Below, one piece after another: positions 19,124 to 28,137 of a stretch of DNA of 34,364 nt (within the stretch, counting starts at the first letter, position 1; each line of letters starts with the position of its first letter). The notes under the pieces are model-generated. The model was not told the origin of the DNA and ran no database searches. It was given only the letters and a program-made list of their open reading frames with translations. Made by a program: the position numbers and the translations under genes. The DNA lies in NCBI GenBank assembly GCA_003552465.1, contig PULQ01000098.1, forward strand, positions 1 through 34,364, read 5' to 3'. The DNA comes from Dehalococcoidia bacterium. Its GTDB lineage: Bacteria > Chloroflexota > Dehalococcoidia > GIF9 > AB-539-J10.

Positions 19124-20689
19124 TCACGCCTCGCGGATCTCCAGTATCCTGTCAACCCGGAAGACTCTCTCTTCTTTCCGCTTGAGGCAGAAGGCGCGCA
19201 CGCCGATGTAGCTCTTGCCGGAGTACTCCATCTCTCCAACTACCTCTGGTCTGATACGCCTTCTTGACTTCTCATCATTGGGTTTTAGGTATGTTATGTC
19301 GAGCAGCGCCTCGTGCTCGATTGCCTGCCTGATCACCTCAACCTTATCATCAACGGGGAGGGCGCGTGCGGCCTTTCCGTATTGATACTTCGTCAAGAAC
19401 TTGACCACCCGGTAATCGGTCCAGATATGCTTTTTCAGAATCGGCTTCTTCAGGACAATGCCATCCAGCGTAGTGCATCGGCTCAACGCCACATAGGTCT
19501 GCCCGTGAGCGAACGCCCCTCGTCCGATATCAATGATCACCCTGTCGAACGTCTTGCCCTGGCTCTTGTGGATGGTCACCGCCCAGGCCAGCATAAGTGG
19601 GTATTGCTTGAATCTGCCGATGACTTCGGACTCAAGATGACCCTCCCGGACTGAGAAACTGTAGATCTCCCAGGTATGAGGCGTAATGTCTACAGTCTGA
19701 CCGTCGGCCAGTTCAGCCACTATGATGTCTTCGCCATTCTCTCGGATCACATCGATGATCTTCCCAACACTGCCATTAACCCAGCGACCATAGGGGTCGT
19801 TACTGACCATCATGATCTGCGCTCCCACCTTTACCACAAGGTCAACCGATGTGGGGAGATACTCGGCGGTGAACCTTCCTTCGATCTGTCCGGTAAAGGT
19901 ATAGGGCGTAGCATTCAGCCTTGCCAGCTCCCCAGTGTTGATCTCCTCAGCCAGCTTGTTGACTGTGGTCAGATAGACGTAGAAGTCATCGGCGGGTGGC
20001 TCGAACTCCGGCATGTGTCTGTCATTGAGGAGAGCTAACTCCTCCTCAGTAACGGAGTTGTTACGGATGGCGTTGAGCAGGTTGATGAAGTGCTCGTCAC
20101 GCTGGCGATAGACCTTCTCCAGTTCCACGAACTCCATGTCCAGCGAATCAAGCACCCTGGCGCTGTAGAAGTACGGAGTCTCGTAGACCGACCCGAACAC
20201 TTCCTTCTCAGTGCCTACGACAACGGGTGGTAACTGGTAGAGGTCGCCGATGAACACCATCTGAACCCCGCCGAAGGGCTTGCTGGCCCTCGGCCCATTG
20301 AGCCGTAGAAACGCATCCACGCAGTCCAGCAGGTCCGCTCTTACCATGGAGATCTCGTCAATGACAATGGCATCAAGGTTCCTGTAGATGCTCCTGGTCT
20401 CGGCATCAGGGTGGGTCTTCTTGACCTGGTCAATGGTTATGCCAGGCCTGAACCTGAAGAAGGAATGGATGGTCTGCCCCTTGACATTGAGGGCGGCAAC
20501 GCCAGTCGGAGCTAGCACCGCCACCTGCTTCTTCGTGGCATGCTGAAAGTAGTCCAGCAGTGTCGATTTGCCCGTTCCTGCCCGCCCTGTGATGAAGATG
20601 TTCCTGCCGGTGTGCTCCATGGTATGCAGAGCATGTTCAAACTGCTCGTTCAGCTCTATTGTCGCCTGTCTACGTCGTGGCTGCTGCAT
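19124..20689 (-). CDS. PIF1-like DNA helicase with a C-terminal WYL domain
   Basis: ITGRAGTGKSTLLDYF, LAPTGVAALNVKGQTIHSFF, IVIDEISMVRADLLD, IGDLYQLPPV, TIHKSQGKTFDRVIID, YVALSRCTTL; C-terminal VIRQAIEHEALLDITYLKPND...GKSYIGVRAFCLKRKEERVFRVDRILEI is WYL-like. Confidence 0.9.
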   Translation of the reverse strand: MQQPRRRQATIELNEQFEHALHTMEHTGRNIFITGRAGTGKSTLLDYFQHATKKQVAVLAPTGVAALNVKGQTIHSFFRFRPGITIDQVKKTHPDAETRSIYRNLDAIVIDEISMVRADLLDCVDAFLRLNGPRASKPFGGVQMVFIGDLYQLPPVVVGTEKEVFGSVYETPYFYSARVLDSLDMEFVELEKVYRQRDEHFINLLNAIRNNSVTEEELALLNDRHMPEFEPPADDFYVYLTTVNKLAEEINTGELARLNATPYTFTGQIEGRFTAEYLPTSVDLVVKVGAQIMMVSNDPYGRWVNGSVGKIIDVIRENGEDIIVAELADGQTVDITPHTWEIYSFSVREGHLESEVIGRFKQYPLMLAWAVTIHKSQGKTFDRVIIDIGRGAFAHGQTYVALSRCTTLDGIVLKKPILKKHIWTDYRVVKFLTKYQYGKAARALPVDDKVEVIRQAIEHEALLDITYLKPNDEKSRRRIRPEVVGEMEYSGKSYIGVRAFCLKRKEERVFRVDRILEIREA

Positions 20690-20896
20690 CTGGCGCCCAT
20701 TATACCTGCGTTGTCACATGGACAAGAAATCGGCGGCAGGAAAAGGAGAGGGGAGTCATGCTACTCTGTGAAGCTGCTCGTGAACTCACCTTCATGGTTT
20801 GACGGCACCGACTGGCTGCCTTACTATGGACTTAACTGAGCGCGAGGGCGACTGCAGGATCCGAGGCTGGAACAGATAGGAAAGGAGCCTGGAAAC

Positions 20897-21055
20897 ATGG
20901 AGATCATACTCGTCAAAGAGAAGGAGACACCGGGTACCTGGAGGTACAAAGAGAAGAAAGAAGACCGTCCTATGACGGTCTACTTGACGAAAGAGCAGGT
21001 CAAAGAACTGGGCAACCCGGACTCCATCAAGATCACGATAACAGCGGCGAAGTAG
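20897..21055 (+). CDS. Small hypothetical protein (52 aa), not in the supplied ORF track
   Basis: MEIILVKEKETPGTWRYKEKKEDRPMTVYLTKEQVKELGNPDSIKITITAAK*; AAAGGAG RBS upstream; ends 5 nt before the next ATG. Confidence 0.65.
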   Translation: MEIILVKEKETPGTWRYKEKKEDRPMTVYLTKEQVKELGNPDSIKITITAAK

Positions 21056-21060
21056 AGTAG

Positions 21061-22005
21061 ATGGTGCAATCAAAGACGGTAGAGATTGCCGGCGTTGGAC
21101 CGGTCCTCTTTGAGCGCAGCAGAAAGGCCCGGCGGTTGATCATCTCCGTGAGGCCATCGGCACAGGTTCGTGTCGCTGTGCCCTATGGATCATCCTTCCA
21201 GAGAGCCGAGGAGTTCGTGCACGCCAAGGTGGACTGGATACAGGGGCAGTTGGTCAAGATGAGGGCGCATTCACAGAGCGAAGGTTCTACCAAGCCTGCC
21301 GTCGACATCATCGACAAAGAAGAAGCCAGACGGAAACTCATAGCCAGGCTGGAGTACCTGGCTGCCCAACACGACTTTAGCTATAACAAGGTGTTCATCC
21401 GCAATCAAAAGACGAGGCTGGGCACCTGCTCCAGCAAGAACAACATCGGCCTTAACATCAAGGTTAGCTGCCTGCCCCAAGAGCTAATGGACTATGTGAT
21501 TCTGCACGAGCTTGCTCACACCAGGGTCAAGAACCACGGCAAGGAGTTCTGGATGCTGATGGATAAGCTGGTGGGAGACGGAAAGGCTGAGGCAAAGAGG
21601 GTACGTGAATACAGCATCCGCCATCTTCTGGGGTCTCCGCAAATGCCGGTCGGCCAGCCAACGACGAAGGAGGGAAGAGTGATAGAAAGCTATGAACTGT
21701 TGGCCAGTGCCATATTCTGTACGCCGGTCAGAGCAGCGGACATTCGTACGCTCAAGGAAACCGCGGACACTCTAATCGAGCAGCTGCCCATTGGCCTGCC
21801 GCAGTATCACTCCCGCAACCAGGCTGTTCTGCGTGCCCTGTTCGGGCTGGACGGTGAGCCCAAGAGTCGAGCCGAGATCGGCAGCGAGGTGGGGCTATCG
21901 CCAGAGAGGATCAGGCAGATAAGGAATCAGGCGTTGCGAATGCTCAGACATCCATCAAGAAGTAAGGAGCTATCCAGGCTGATTGTGACGGCTGGACCTA
22001 GGTAG
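21061..22005 (+). CDS. YgjP-like (DUF45) zinc metallopeptidase fused to a C-terminal sigma-70 region 4-like domain
   Basis: ARRLIISVRPSAQVRVAVPYG...LPQELMDYVILHELAHTRVKNHGKEFW (HELAH); C-terminal NQAVLRALFGLDGEPKSRAEIGSEVGLSPERIRQIRNQALRMLRHPSRSKELSRLI. Confidence 0.88.
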   Translation: MVQSKTVEIAGVGPVLFERSRKARRLIISVRPSAQVRVAVPYGSSFQRAEEFVHAKVDWIQGQLVKMRAHSQSEGSTKPAVDIIDKEEARRKLIARLEYLAAQHDFSYNKVFIRNQKTRLGTCSSKNNIGLNIKVSCLPQELMDYVILHELAHTRVKNHGKEFWMLMDKLVGDGKAEAKRVREYSIRHLLGSPQMPVGQPTTKEGRVIESYELLASAIFCTPVRAADIRTLKETADTLIEQLPIGLPQYHSRNQAVLRALFGLDGEPKSRAEIGSEVGLSPERIRQIRNQALRMLRHPSRSKELSRLIVTAGPR

Positions 22006-22202
22006 CCAGACGGCCCAACATTTCTGACTTCTGTGCAGCCCCGTCAACTGAAATGGAGAGCCAGACTTTGCAACTAACCTGCTGGGTCTTGTCAAACAAT
22101 GCATGCCATGATAGACTCTGCAGCGCAGATGATCCCTTATTGCAGAGCGGGTGATTTGCTGTTCACTACGGAAACGAGTCATTGGAGCTGAAAGGAGCAA
22201 AC

Positions 22203-22898
22203 ATGTCTGTTGATGCACAGCTGGTCCGTAAGTTGGTCGAGTGCCTCGACGAGGTTGCCAAGGAGTTTCATGTGGAGGGCGACAGTGGATTCTGGTGTGA
22301 AGCCGATGCCCTGAGCAGGCTATTTCATCTTCTGCGATCTGACAGCACCATGATCAGCCAGTCGTATGGGCAACGACAGGTGGCCGTGCCCTTGATTCAC
22401 ATGCAGGTTCCCGCACGGGTGCTTCCTCCTGGCAAGCGAACGAAGTGGTATGATCTTGTCCTGTTCAACTCCGAGAATGCCTGCAGAGTCGGAGATGAGG
22501 ACATGCGGTACCTAGACTACAGCAGGCAAATCGCCAACAAGAGAGGTGCCTTGGCAGTTGTTGAAGCGACGATGTGTGGTGATACCGTTCAGCCAGGCAA
22601 GATCAGCAAGATATCAAACGACATCGAGAAGATGCGACTCAACATACTTGCAGGGCAGATTGACTACGGGTTTGTGGCTGTGTTCTGCTGGACATTCTCC
22701 GCACCTGGCAGTAGTCAGAAGCCCCGGACATCGCGTCGAGTGTCCAAGTTCGATGATGACATAAAGAAGCTCAGTATGCTACTGGACCGAACATGCCCCG
22801 GCGAGGAGCTTAGGGACAGAGTCTTCATACTCTATGCGTCTGACAGCGGAAACGATCCACCGTTAACGTGGCTTCCGACTAGGCCGTCGCCATGCTAG
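22203..22898 (+). CDS. Hypothetical protein (231 aa), possibly nuclease-like
   Basis: Start trimmed to MSVDAQLVRKL at 22203 with AAAGGAG RBS. GFWCEADALSRLFHLLR and WYDLVLFN...LAVVEATM recall a divergent nuclease core. Confidence 0.6.
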   Translation: MSVDAQLVRKLVECLDEVAKEFHVEGDSGFWCEADALSRLFHLLRSDSTMISQSYGQRQVAVPLIHMQVPARVLPPGKRTKWYDLVLFNSENACRVGDEDMRYLDYSRQIANKRGALAVVEATMCGDTVQPGKISKISNDIEKMRLNILAGQIDYGFVAVFCWTFSAPGSSQKPRTSRRVSKFDDDIKKLSMLLDRTCPGEELRDRVFILYASDSGNDPPLTWLPTRPSPC

Positions 22899-23150
22899 CA
22901 GCTTGGATGGGACTGCCCTCTTCAGCGGGACGTCGCCAGTCACAATCTCCCTTCAGTTCACCATCTGCTATCGCGTGACCACTGGGTAGGGTCGATCTGA
23001 GGCAGATTGCTGGCCTGACCTCCAATGGATTACTTGGTACTCAACATCTTCACCTTAGTCTAATCTCAGTTTCTGACCCGCTCACAAGGTGATGCGCGCA
23101 CCAGTACCCTGGCACTCTATCATCGATACCCGCCGCGATTACTGTTGCAC

Positions 23151-24995
23151 CTAAGGCCACATGAGCTTCACTAGTTTGAGCAGGACCAGTTGGCGTTCGT
23201 CTATGGCCTCCTTGCCATATACATCATACGGTCTGAAACCGAGTCCGTATTTGCTGTTGAACTCAAGGAACCTCTTCTTATTGTGATAGAGATCGGGGTG
23301 AAGAGTCTGGTTCCAAAGTAGTGAACCTGCGTAGGTCCTCATCTTCTTCGCGAACGGCTCATTGCTTGACGCTTCATTGTCTTTGCCCCTCAAGAGAAGA
23401 AGCGCTCCCAGCCTGTTTCTTTCCAGACGAAACAGCTCATCATCATTGCCAAACAGCGTTCTGTTCTCGTCGTTATTGGCTAGTATATGCTCAATGTGAA
23501 AGCCGTAAACTGGCCCGGTGTTCCTAGCTGTGTTGTAGAAGTCGGCGGTGGACATGCCGGTTTCTGACGCGATGAAGCGATCGACTCGAGCGAAGAAGTA
23601 TCGGACAAACTTCTCTCCAAGAGTAAGTCTGCCGGCATCTTTGAAGAAGTTCCAGTCGTAAGGATCATCAACCTCAGTGCCCTTCGCCTGGGAAATATCC
23701 TTGATGATCTGAGAATTGTACACTTCATCGATCTCGTCGAGTGGTTTGCTCCTCAACCTGGTTGTGAGATCAATCAAACTCTCTGTGAAACTGTTACTAT
23801 TGTATGAGTCTGTCAGTTGTAAGAGCGAGAAGTGCTTGTCGAAGAGGCGCGAGATCAGCTTGACCTTCTCTTTGTCCATTGCGTCATTGAGAGCACAGGC
23901 TGACAGGATGAGCAAGGCTTGCCTATCCTGCCCATTAATGCCATTGTAGTAAAGATACGGACCATACTCAGAGTCAATGGTCTGTGACTCGTTCATGATT
24001 CTTACGTAGAGATCGGCGTAGTAGCTGAGATCATGCGTGATGAACCTCTTCGCTTCTAAGGGATTCTGCTTAAGTCTGATCATCTCATTCCATTTTGGCT
24101 CATAGATGGTCTTGTGATAGTCGCCGTCGAACTCACGGTACTCGGCATGAGTACGAACATACCTGGCCCGAAAGAGCGTGCGAAAGAAGTCATCTACATA
24201 ACTCTCGTCACTACTTTGGATAGCATAGACGTGTTCTTGCCAAGTAGGATGATATGTATCTATCTCTTCCTTCGGGATTTGGCCTAGCAACTTGCCTTTT
24301 AGCACCTCATAGGGTTTCAGTCTCTCACCCCGGTCGTTGATCACCTCGAACACCATAGGGACATCTTGTGTCTCTGAGATATCGATCTGCACCAGCATGA
24401 CCCGCTGCAGGAACCATAACGAGAAAGCCTCTAGTCTGTGTGAATCTGTAAGCTGTGCGCCCAACTCTCGGTCAATCGTATTGTAGTTCTGATATATGTT
24501 CTTGATGCTCAAATCCTGCGAAGGACTCGAACCACGCTTAGCATTGTCATTTAGGTATAGATCCCCAAGGGCTGCCTCTCTGTCGTTATGGCCCATCCAG
24601 TACTCACGCCCAGTCGTGGTCTTGCCGGCAATCCGGTCCGAGATGAAGTCGCTAAGGGGATTCAGCTCGGTGTACTGCCTTGTAAGGTGGTAGAGCTTAA
24701 TGAGTATCAAAGTCAGAGACGTGAACCTCTGTTGGCCGTCAACTATGAAAGTGTGCCCATTGTAGACATTCGTGACGTAGGTATTGAGATAATACCAATC
24801 GTAATGGCTAATGGCTTCCTCATTGGTGTCTCGCTCCTTACGATAGTCTAAGCTGAACCTGTAGAACAGATCCTCTAGTAGCTTTTCAATATGTCCCTTG
24901 GTCCATTTATAGTCACGCTGATAGAAGTCGATGTAATATGGTTTGCCGGTTGAGAAGAGTGCTGTGATGTCACGTTTCTGCGGAAGAATACTCAT
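23151..24995 (-). CDS. DUF262/DUF1524 protein (GmrSD-like, putative type IV restriction)
   Basis: Start trimmed to MSILPQKRDITALF at 24995 with AACAGGAGG RBS. FYQRDYKWTKGHIEKLLEDL, FIVDGQQRFTSLTLILIKL; C-terminal GFHIEHILANN (HNH-like). Confidence 0.85.
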   Translation of the reverse strand: MSILPQKRDITALFSTGKPYYIDFYQRDYKWTKGHIEKLLEDLFYRFSLDYRKERDTNEEAISHYDWYYLNTYVTNVYNGHTFIVDGQQRFTSLTLILIKLYHLTRQYTELNPLSDFISDRIAGKTTTGREYWMGHNDREAALGDLYLNDNAKRGSSPSQDLSIKNIYQNYNTIDRELGAQLTDSHRLEAFSLWFLQRVMLVQIDISETQDVPMVFEVINDRGERLKPYEVLKGKLLGQIPKEEIDTYHPTWQEHVYAIQSSDESYVDDFFRTLFRARYVRTHAEYREFDGDYHKTIYEPKWNEMIRLKQNPLEAKRFITHDLSYYADLYVRIMNESQTIDSEYGPYLYYNGINGQDRQALLILSACALNDAMDKEKVKLISRLFDKHFSLLQLTDSYNSNSFTESLIDLTTRLRSKPLDEIDEVYNSQIIKDISQAKGTEVDDPYDWNFFKDAGRLTLGEKFVRYFFARVDRFIASETGMSTADFYNTARNTGPVYGFHIEHILANNDENRTLFGNDDELFRLERNRLGALLLLRGKDNEASSNEPFAKKMRTYAGSLLWNQTLHPDLYHNKKRFLEFNSKYGLGFRPYDVYGKEAIDERQLVLLKLVKLMWP

Positions 24996-25191
24996 TGCGA
25001 TACCTCCTGTTACGGCGTCAAGGCCTACCATGGCGATTATACCCATGGCCACACGGTTCAGGCAATAGCGCTGATGCGTATGCCACACAACTGATCCGGG
25101 ATCCATGCCTATGTGTGCCATAACGAAGTGGGGGCGTTGACTCTCGGGGCATTAGGTCTTCAGCACGGAGACGGCTTCAATCCATGAGTGG

Positions 25192-25608
25192 TTAGCCAGG
25201 CCCGTGCCTCATATCTTCTGCCAGCGCATCACGAAACTTGATGTACCTCACCAGTTCGTCCATGTCGAAGACGTAGTGGGTGCCGGGCGCATAGTCACAT
25301 CCGGGGCAGTTCTCGATCCCTCTTATCTGTCCGCCGGGATCGATCCAGTCGAGTATCTTCCCGCTCTTGACCAGTGAGAAGGGGAAGTACCAGGCCATGT
25401 ACCCGATCTGCATATCGTGGTACAGTAGGGGCCTGTCAATGAAGGAGGCTGTTCTGCAGCGAGGACAGACGAACAGGTTTGTCTTCCCATTCAGCAGAGC
25501 TGTCTTAGCTTCGGGGTTGACCTGGGCGTTGATGGTATCCCAGACCAGCGCCTCATCCTCTGCGCTGCAGTTGGGGCACTTTATCTCCATGTATCTGTGC
25601 AGAGTCAT
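25192..25608 (-). CDS. CpXC-domain-like zinc-binding protein (138 aa)
   Basis: MEIKCPNCSAEDEALVWDTINAQVNPEAKTALLNGKTNLFVCPRCRTASFIDRPLLYHDM is typical of CpXC proteins. Confidence 0.75.
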   Translation of the reverse strand: MTLHRYMEIKCPNCSAEDEALVWDTINAQVNPEAKTALLNGKTNLFVCPRCRTASFIDRPLLYHDMQIGYMAWYFPFSLVKSGKILDWIDPGGQIRGIENCPGCDYAPGTHYVFDMDELVRYIKFRDALAEDMRHGPG

Positions 25609-25619
25609 CTCGTATCTCC

Positions 25620-26213
25620 TTAGAGTGTTTTTCTCAGGTATGTGCTAAGCGACGGGGTCGGGCTACGCGTCGGTGGCCGGCGTGGTGGTGGCTCTGATCT
25701 GGCCAGTGGGCAGATTGCCGAGTGCAAGAAGACCGCGGAAACGGCCCAGCCATAAATGAGAATGTCGGTGACCGAGAACACGGACATCGCTCCCATGATG
25801 TAGGCGCCGTAGTAGCTCCCCTCCAGGTAACCGATGGCGAACTGGATGGAGGCAAGCACGACCGTCACGAGTCCCAGCGACCAGCAGAACGGCGACGGCT
25901 GGCGGCGGTATCTCCGTGCCCAGTGCAGGAGGTAGAAGAGAAGAAGTCGGGCGCCAGCGGCAAGGCCGCCGGCATAGCGCACTATCGTGCGTGGTGTGCC
26001 GACAAACCACTCGGGCAGGGTCACCGACGGGTTGATGCCGAGGAAACCGGGCTGGAGTTCGCCCAACGGCACACCGAGGGCCAGCGCGGTCACGATATGG
26101 GCTGCCTCGTGGGCAAGGACCGAGGCCGCCGCTATCGCCACTGTGTACAACATCAGCTTCATGGCCTCCCGGCGGCTGAGCCTCAATCCTTCAGGTCTTC
26201 TAATGCGGAGCAA
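25620..26213 (-). CDS. Integral membrane HExxH metallopeptidase-like (M50-type) protein
   Basis: MKLMLYTVAIAAASVLAHEAAHIVTALALGVPLGE and RYAGGLAAGARLLLFYLL. ATG at 26162, with a possible TTG start at 26213 behind AGGAG. The longer ORF in the track overlaps the upstream 48-aa gene. Confidence 0.65.
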   Translation of the reverse strand: MLRIRRPEGLRLSRREAMKLMLYTVAIAAASVLAHEAAHIVTALALGVPLGELQPGFLGINPSVTLPEWFVGTPRTIVRYAGGLAAGARLLLFYLLHWARRYRRQPSPFCWSLGLVTVVLASIQFAIGYLEGSYYGAYIMGAMSVFSVTDILIYGWAVSAVFLHSAICPLARSEPPPRRPPTRSPTPSLSTYLRKTL

Positions 26214-26227
26214 TGCCTGCTCCTCTC

Positions 26228-26374
26228 CTATCCTTCCACATAGCCCGTGCCGTCGCAGACCGGGCATTCGTCGGTCTGGCGGACTCCGATCGCCCCTTTC
26301 AGCAGAGGCGGGAGGTCCTTCCTGGGCACCTGTCCGCTGCCCTTGCACTTGGGACACTTCACCGGATGCTTCAT
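26228..26374 (-). CDS. DnaJ-type cysteine-rich (CxxCxGxG) small protein, 48 aa, not in the ORF track
   Basis: MKHPVKCPKCKGSGQVPRKDLPPLLKGAIGVRQTDECPVCDGTGYVEG*; GGAGGTGAAAGCT before ATG. Confidence 0.75.
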   Translation of the reverse strand: MKHPVKCPKCKGSGQVPRKDLPPLLKGAIGVRQTDECPVCDGTGYVEG

Positions 26375-26379
26375 AGCTT

Positions 26380-26583
26380 TCACCTCCTTCCATTGCGCTT
26401 TTTGCCCGGGGACATGACCATCCTTACAGCCGTCACGGGGATTCCGATGACAACGGCGACCATTATGAGCCTGGTGGTGATCGACACCAGCAGGTCGAAG
26501 TCCCTCAGGCCGATCAGCACGAGTACTGTGACGCCGAGCAGCAGCGAGGGCATGATGATCACCAGTAGCACCTTCCTCAGCAC
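26380..26583 (-). CDS. Small membrane protein (67 aa, two predicted TM helices)
   Basis: MLRKVLLVIIMPSLLLGVTVLVLIGLRDFDLLVSITTRLIMVAVVIGIPVTAVRMV; start overlaps the 3' end of the AAA+ gene by 7 nt. Confidence 0.7.
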   Translation of the reverse strand: MLRKVLLVIIMPSLLLGVTVLVLIGLRDFDLLVSITTRLIMVAVVIGIPVTAVRMVMSPGKKRNGRR

Positions 26584-27986
26584 CGGTTCTCCTCCGGTGC
26601 CGTCAGGAAGGCTATGTGGTCACCGTTGTGGTTGTTGCCGATATCGAATCCCAGGCGACGTCTGTTTCTGCCGTTGATTCGTGAGATCACCAGGTCGACG
26701 TCCTCCTTCGTCACGTCGAGTTGGTGCGAAGATGCCTGAGCAGGTTCCTCCGGGTATTCAATGGCCAGGCCGTACACGATCTCCTGAAGCTGCGCTGGAG
26801 TGCAGTCGTGTGCCCTGCAGGCTATGTAGTCCTGTATCTGCCCATCTATGGGGATCCTCCGGCACAGGAGTCCCACCAGTTCCCGGCGCTCTTCCTCTGT
26901 GGGGAGCGAGAGCTTGACTACTCGGTCGAACCTCGATGGTCGCCGGCTGATGGCCCGGTCCAGTGCCTCCCAGTTGTTGGTCGTGGCCACGGTAACCACC
27001 TCCTGCCTTTGCTCTACTCCATCCAGCACATTGAGCAGGGAGAGCAGTGCCGGTCCGTGCTGATAGTGATACTCCTCCCGGTTTAGCCCGATCAGGTCTA
27101 TGTCCTCAATGAACACGATACAGGGACTGAGGTCCTGCGCCATCTCGTAGAGGTCGGTGATGTACTCGTCCATGCACATCTTGTAGGCGTTGACCGTGAT
27201 GCAGGTGATGCCTTCGGATTCTGCCATCAGCGCCCTGCAGATCAGCGTCTTGCCCGTGCCCGGCTCGCCCGCTAGCAACACCCCTCTCTTGCTAGGTATG
27301 CCGTATTCCACCCAGCGTTCTCTGCCCCTGAGAAAGTCTACGGTGTTGGCCCTGACCTCCCCCTTTGTCGCGGGATCGAGTATGATGCCGTCCCATGAAG
27401 TGCCCCTGACGTTCAGGAAGTGGACCCGTCCGGAGAACTCGACATTCTGTCCGCGGTAGATGTTCTCTTTCTTGGCGATGTTCATGAGGCCATCGATAAA
27501 CGACTTGACGCGCTCTTTCTTGTCTTCCGGGCCTTGCACCTGCACTGACCCAACATATCTGGGGTTGAGGTCGATGGTGACGATGAAGCGGTCGAGACCC
27601 TTCTCCACGAGCAACTGAGCGCAGACCGGCAGGTTCTCCCGTTCCCCGTAGGCGGTGCTGACGTCAATGTAGACCGGCTCGGCCGCTTCGTAACCTATGA
27701 TGTCTACGACGTTCCACTGTTCTCGCTCCATGTGGCGATGAAGAGCCCAGGTGAGAAGCTCGATGTAGTACCTGGGCATGATGCCCACCGCGGTTGCCCG
27801 CTGTCCCGACCCGAGGAACTCATCCATGATTACCTGGTGCTTGCGCAGGATCTTCTGCCTTTGTTTGCGCCTCCAGCTTGCGAAGGAGGGCACCTCGTCA
27901 TCGTCGTCGTCACCGTCCAGCATCGCTTCCGCCAGTTGCTCCTCTTCGTTCATGTCTTGCTCGCTACCTCCTTCACCGTCGATCAT
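26577..27986 (-). CDS. AAA+ ATPase (Cdc48/FtsH-type AAA core) with a novel-looking N-terminal domain
   Basis: Walker A LLAGEPGTGKTLICRALM; Walker B CIVFIEDIDLIG; sensor VATTNNWEALDRAI; SRRPSRFDRVVKLSLP. Confidence 0.88.
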   Translation of the reverse strand: MIDGEGGSEQDMNEEEQLAEAMLDGDDDDDEVPSFASWRRKQRQKILRKHQVIMDEFLGSGQRATAVGIMPRYYIELLTWALHRHMEREQWNVVDIIGYEAAEPVYIDVSTAYGERENLPVCAQLLVEKGLDRFIVTIDLNPRYVGSVQVQGPEDKKERVKSFIDGLMNIAKKENIYRGQNVEFSGRVHFLNVRGTSWDGIILDPATKGEVRANTVDFLRGRERWVEYGIPSKRGVLLAGEPGTGKTLICRALMAESEGITCITVNAYKMCMDEYITDLYEMAQDLSPCIVFIEDIDLIGLNREEYHYQHGPALLSLLNVLDGVEQRQEVVTVATTNNWEALDRAISRRPSRFDRVVKLSLPTEEERRELVGLLCRRIPIDGQIQDYIACRAHDCTPAQLQEIVYGLAIEYPEEPAQASSHQLDVTKEDVDLVISRINGRNRRRLGFDIGNNHNGDHIAFLTAPEENRC

Positions 27987-28008
27987 TGCGGTACGAGTTT
28001 AGCAGGAG

Positions 28009-28028
28009 GATGTGACACATCATGTCAA
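28009..28028 (-). promoter_or_regulatory. Candidate promoter/operator of the AAA+ operon: TTGACA followed by palindrome gatgtg-t-cacatc
   Basis: Reverse strand TTTTGACATGATGTGTCACATCCTCC; 6-1-6 inverted repeat at 28009-28021; -35-like TTGACA at 28023-28028. No good -10. Confidence 0.4.
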
Positions 28029-28076
28029 AACTGCCACGTATCTGCGCGCATTTCACGATTGAGAACGAAAGGGCTA

Positions 28077-28106
28077 TTGACATTTCTGGCGGGCAGGTTG
28101 GATAAT
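28077..28106 (+). promoter_or_regulatory. Sigma-70-type promoter of the WYL regulator gene
   Basis: TTGACA (28077-28082), 18-bp spacer, GATAAT (28101-28106), ATG at 28138. Confidence 0.6.
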
Positions 28107-28137
28107 ACGGTTGATGATTATTCCAGGGGAGTCGCTC

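Noticed and set aside
24500-24545. tRNA T-loop-like string (GGTTCGAGTCC on the minus strand)
   Set aside because: Lies inside the DUF262 coding sequence, with no cloverleaf or acceptor pairing visible.
25620-26393. Full 257-aa ORF as given in the track
   Set aside because: Its N-terminal ~60 residues are the wrong frame over the 48-aa DnaJ-type Zn gene; the real product probably starts at 26162 or 26213.
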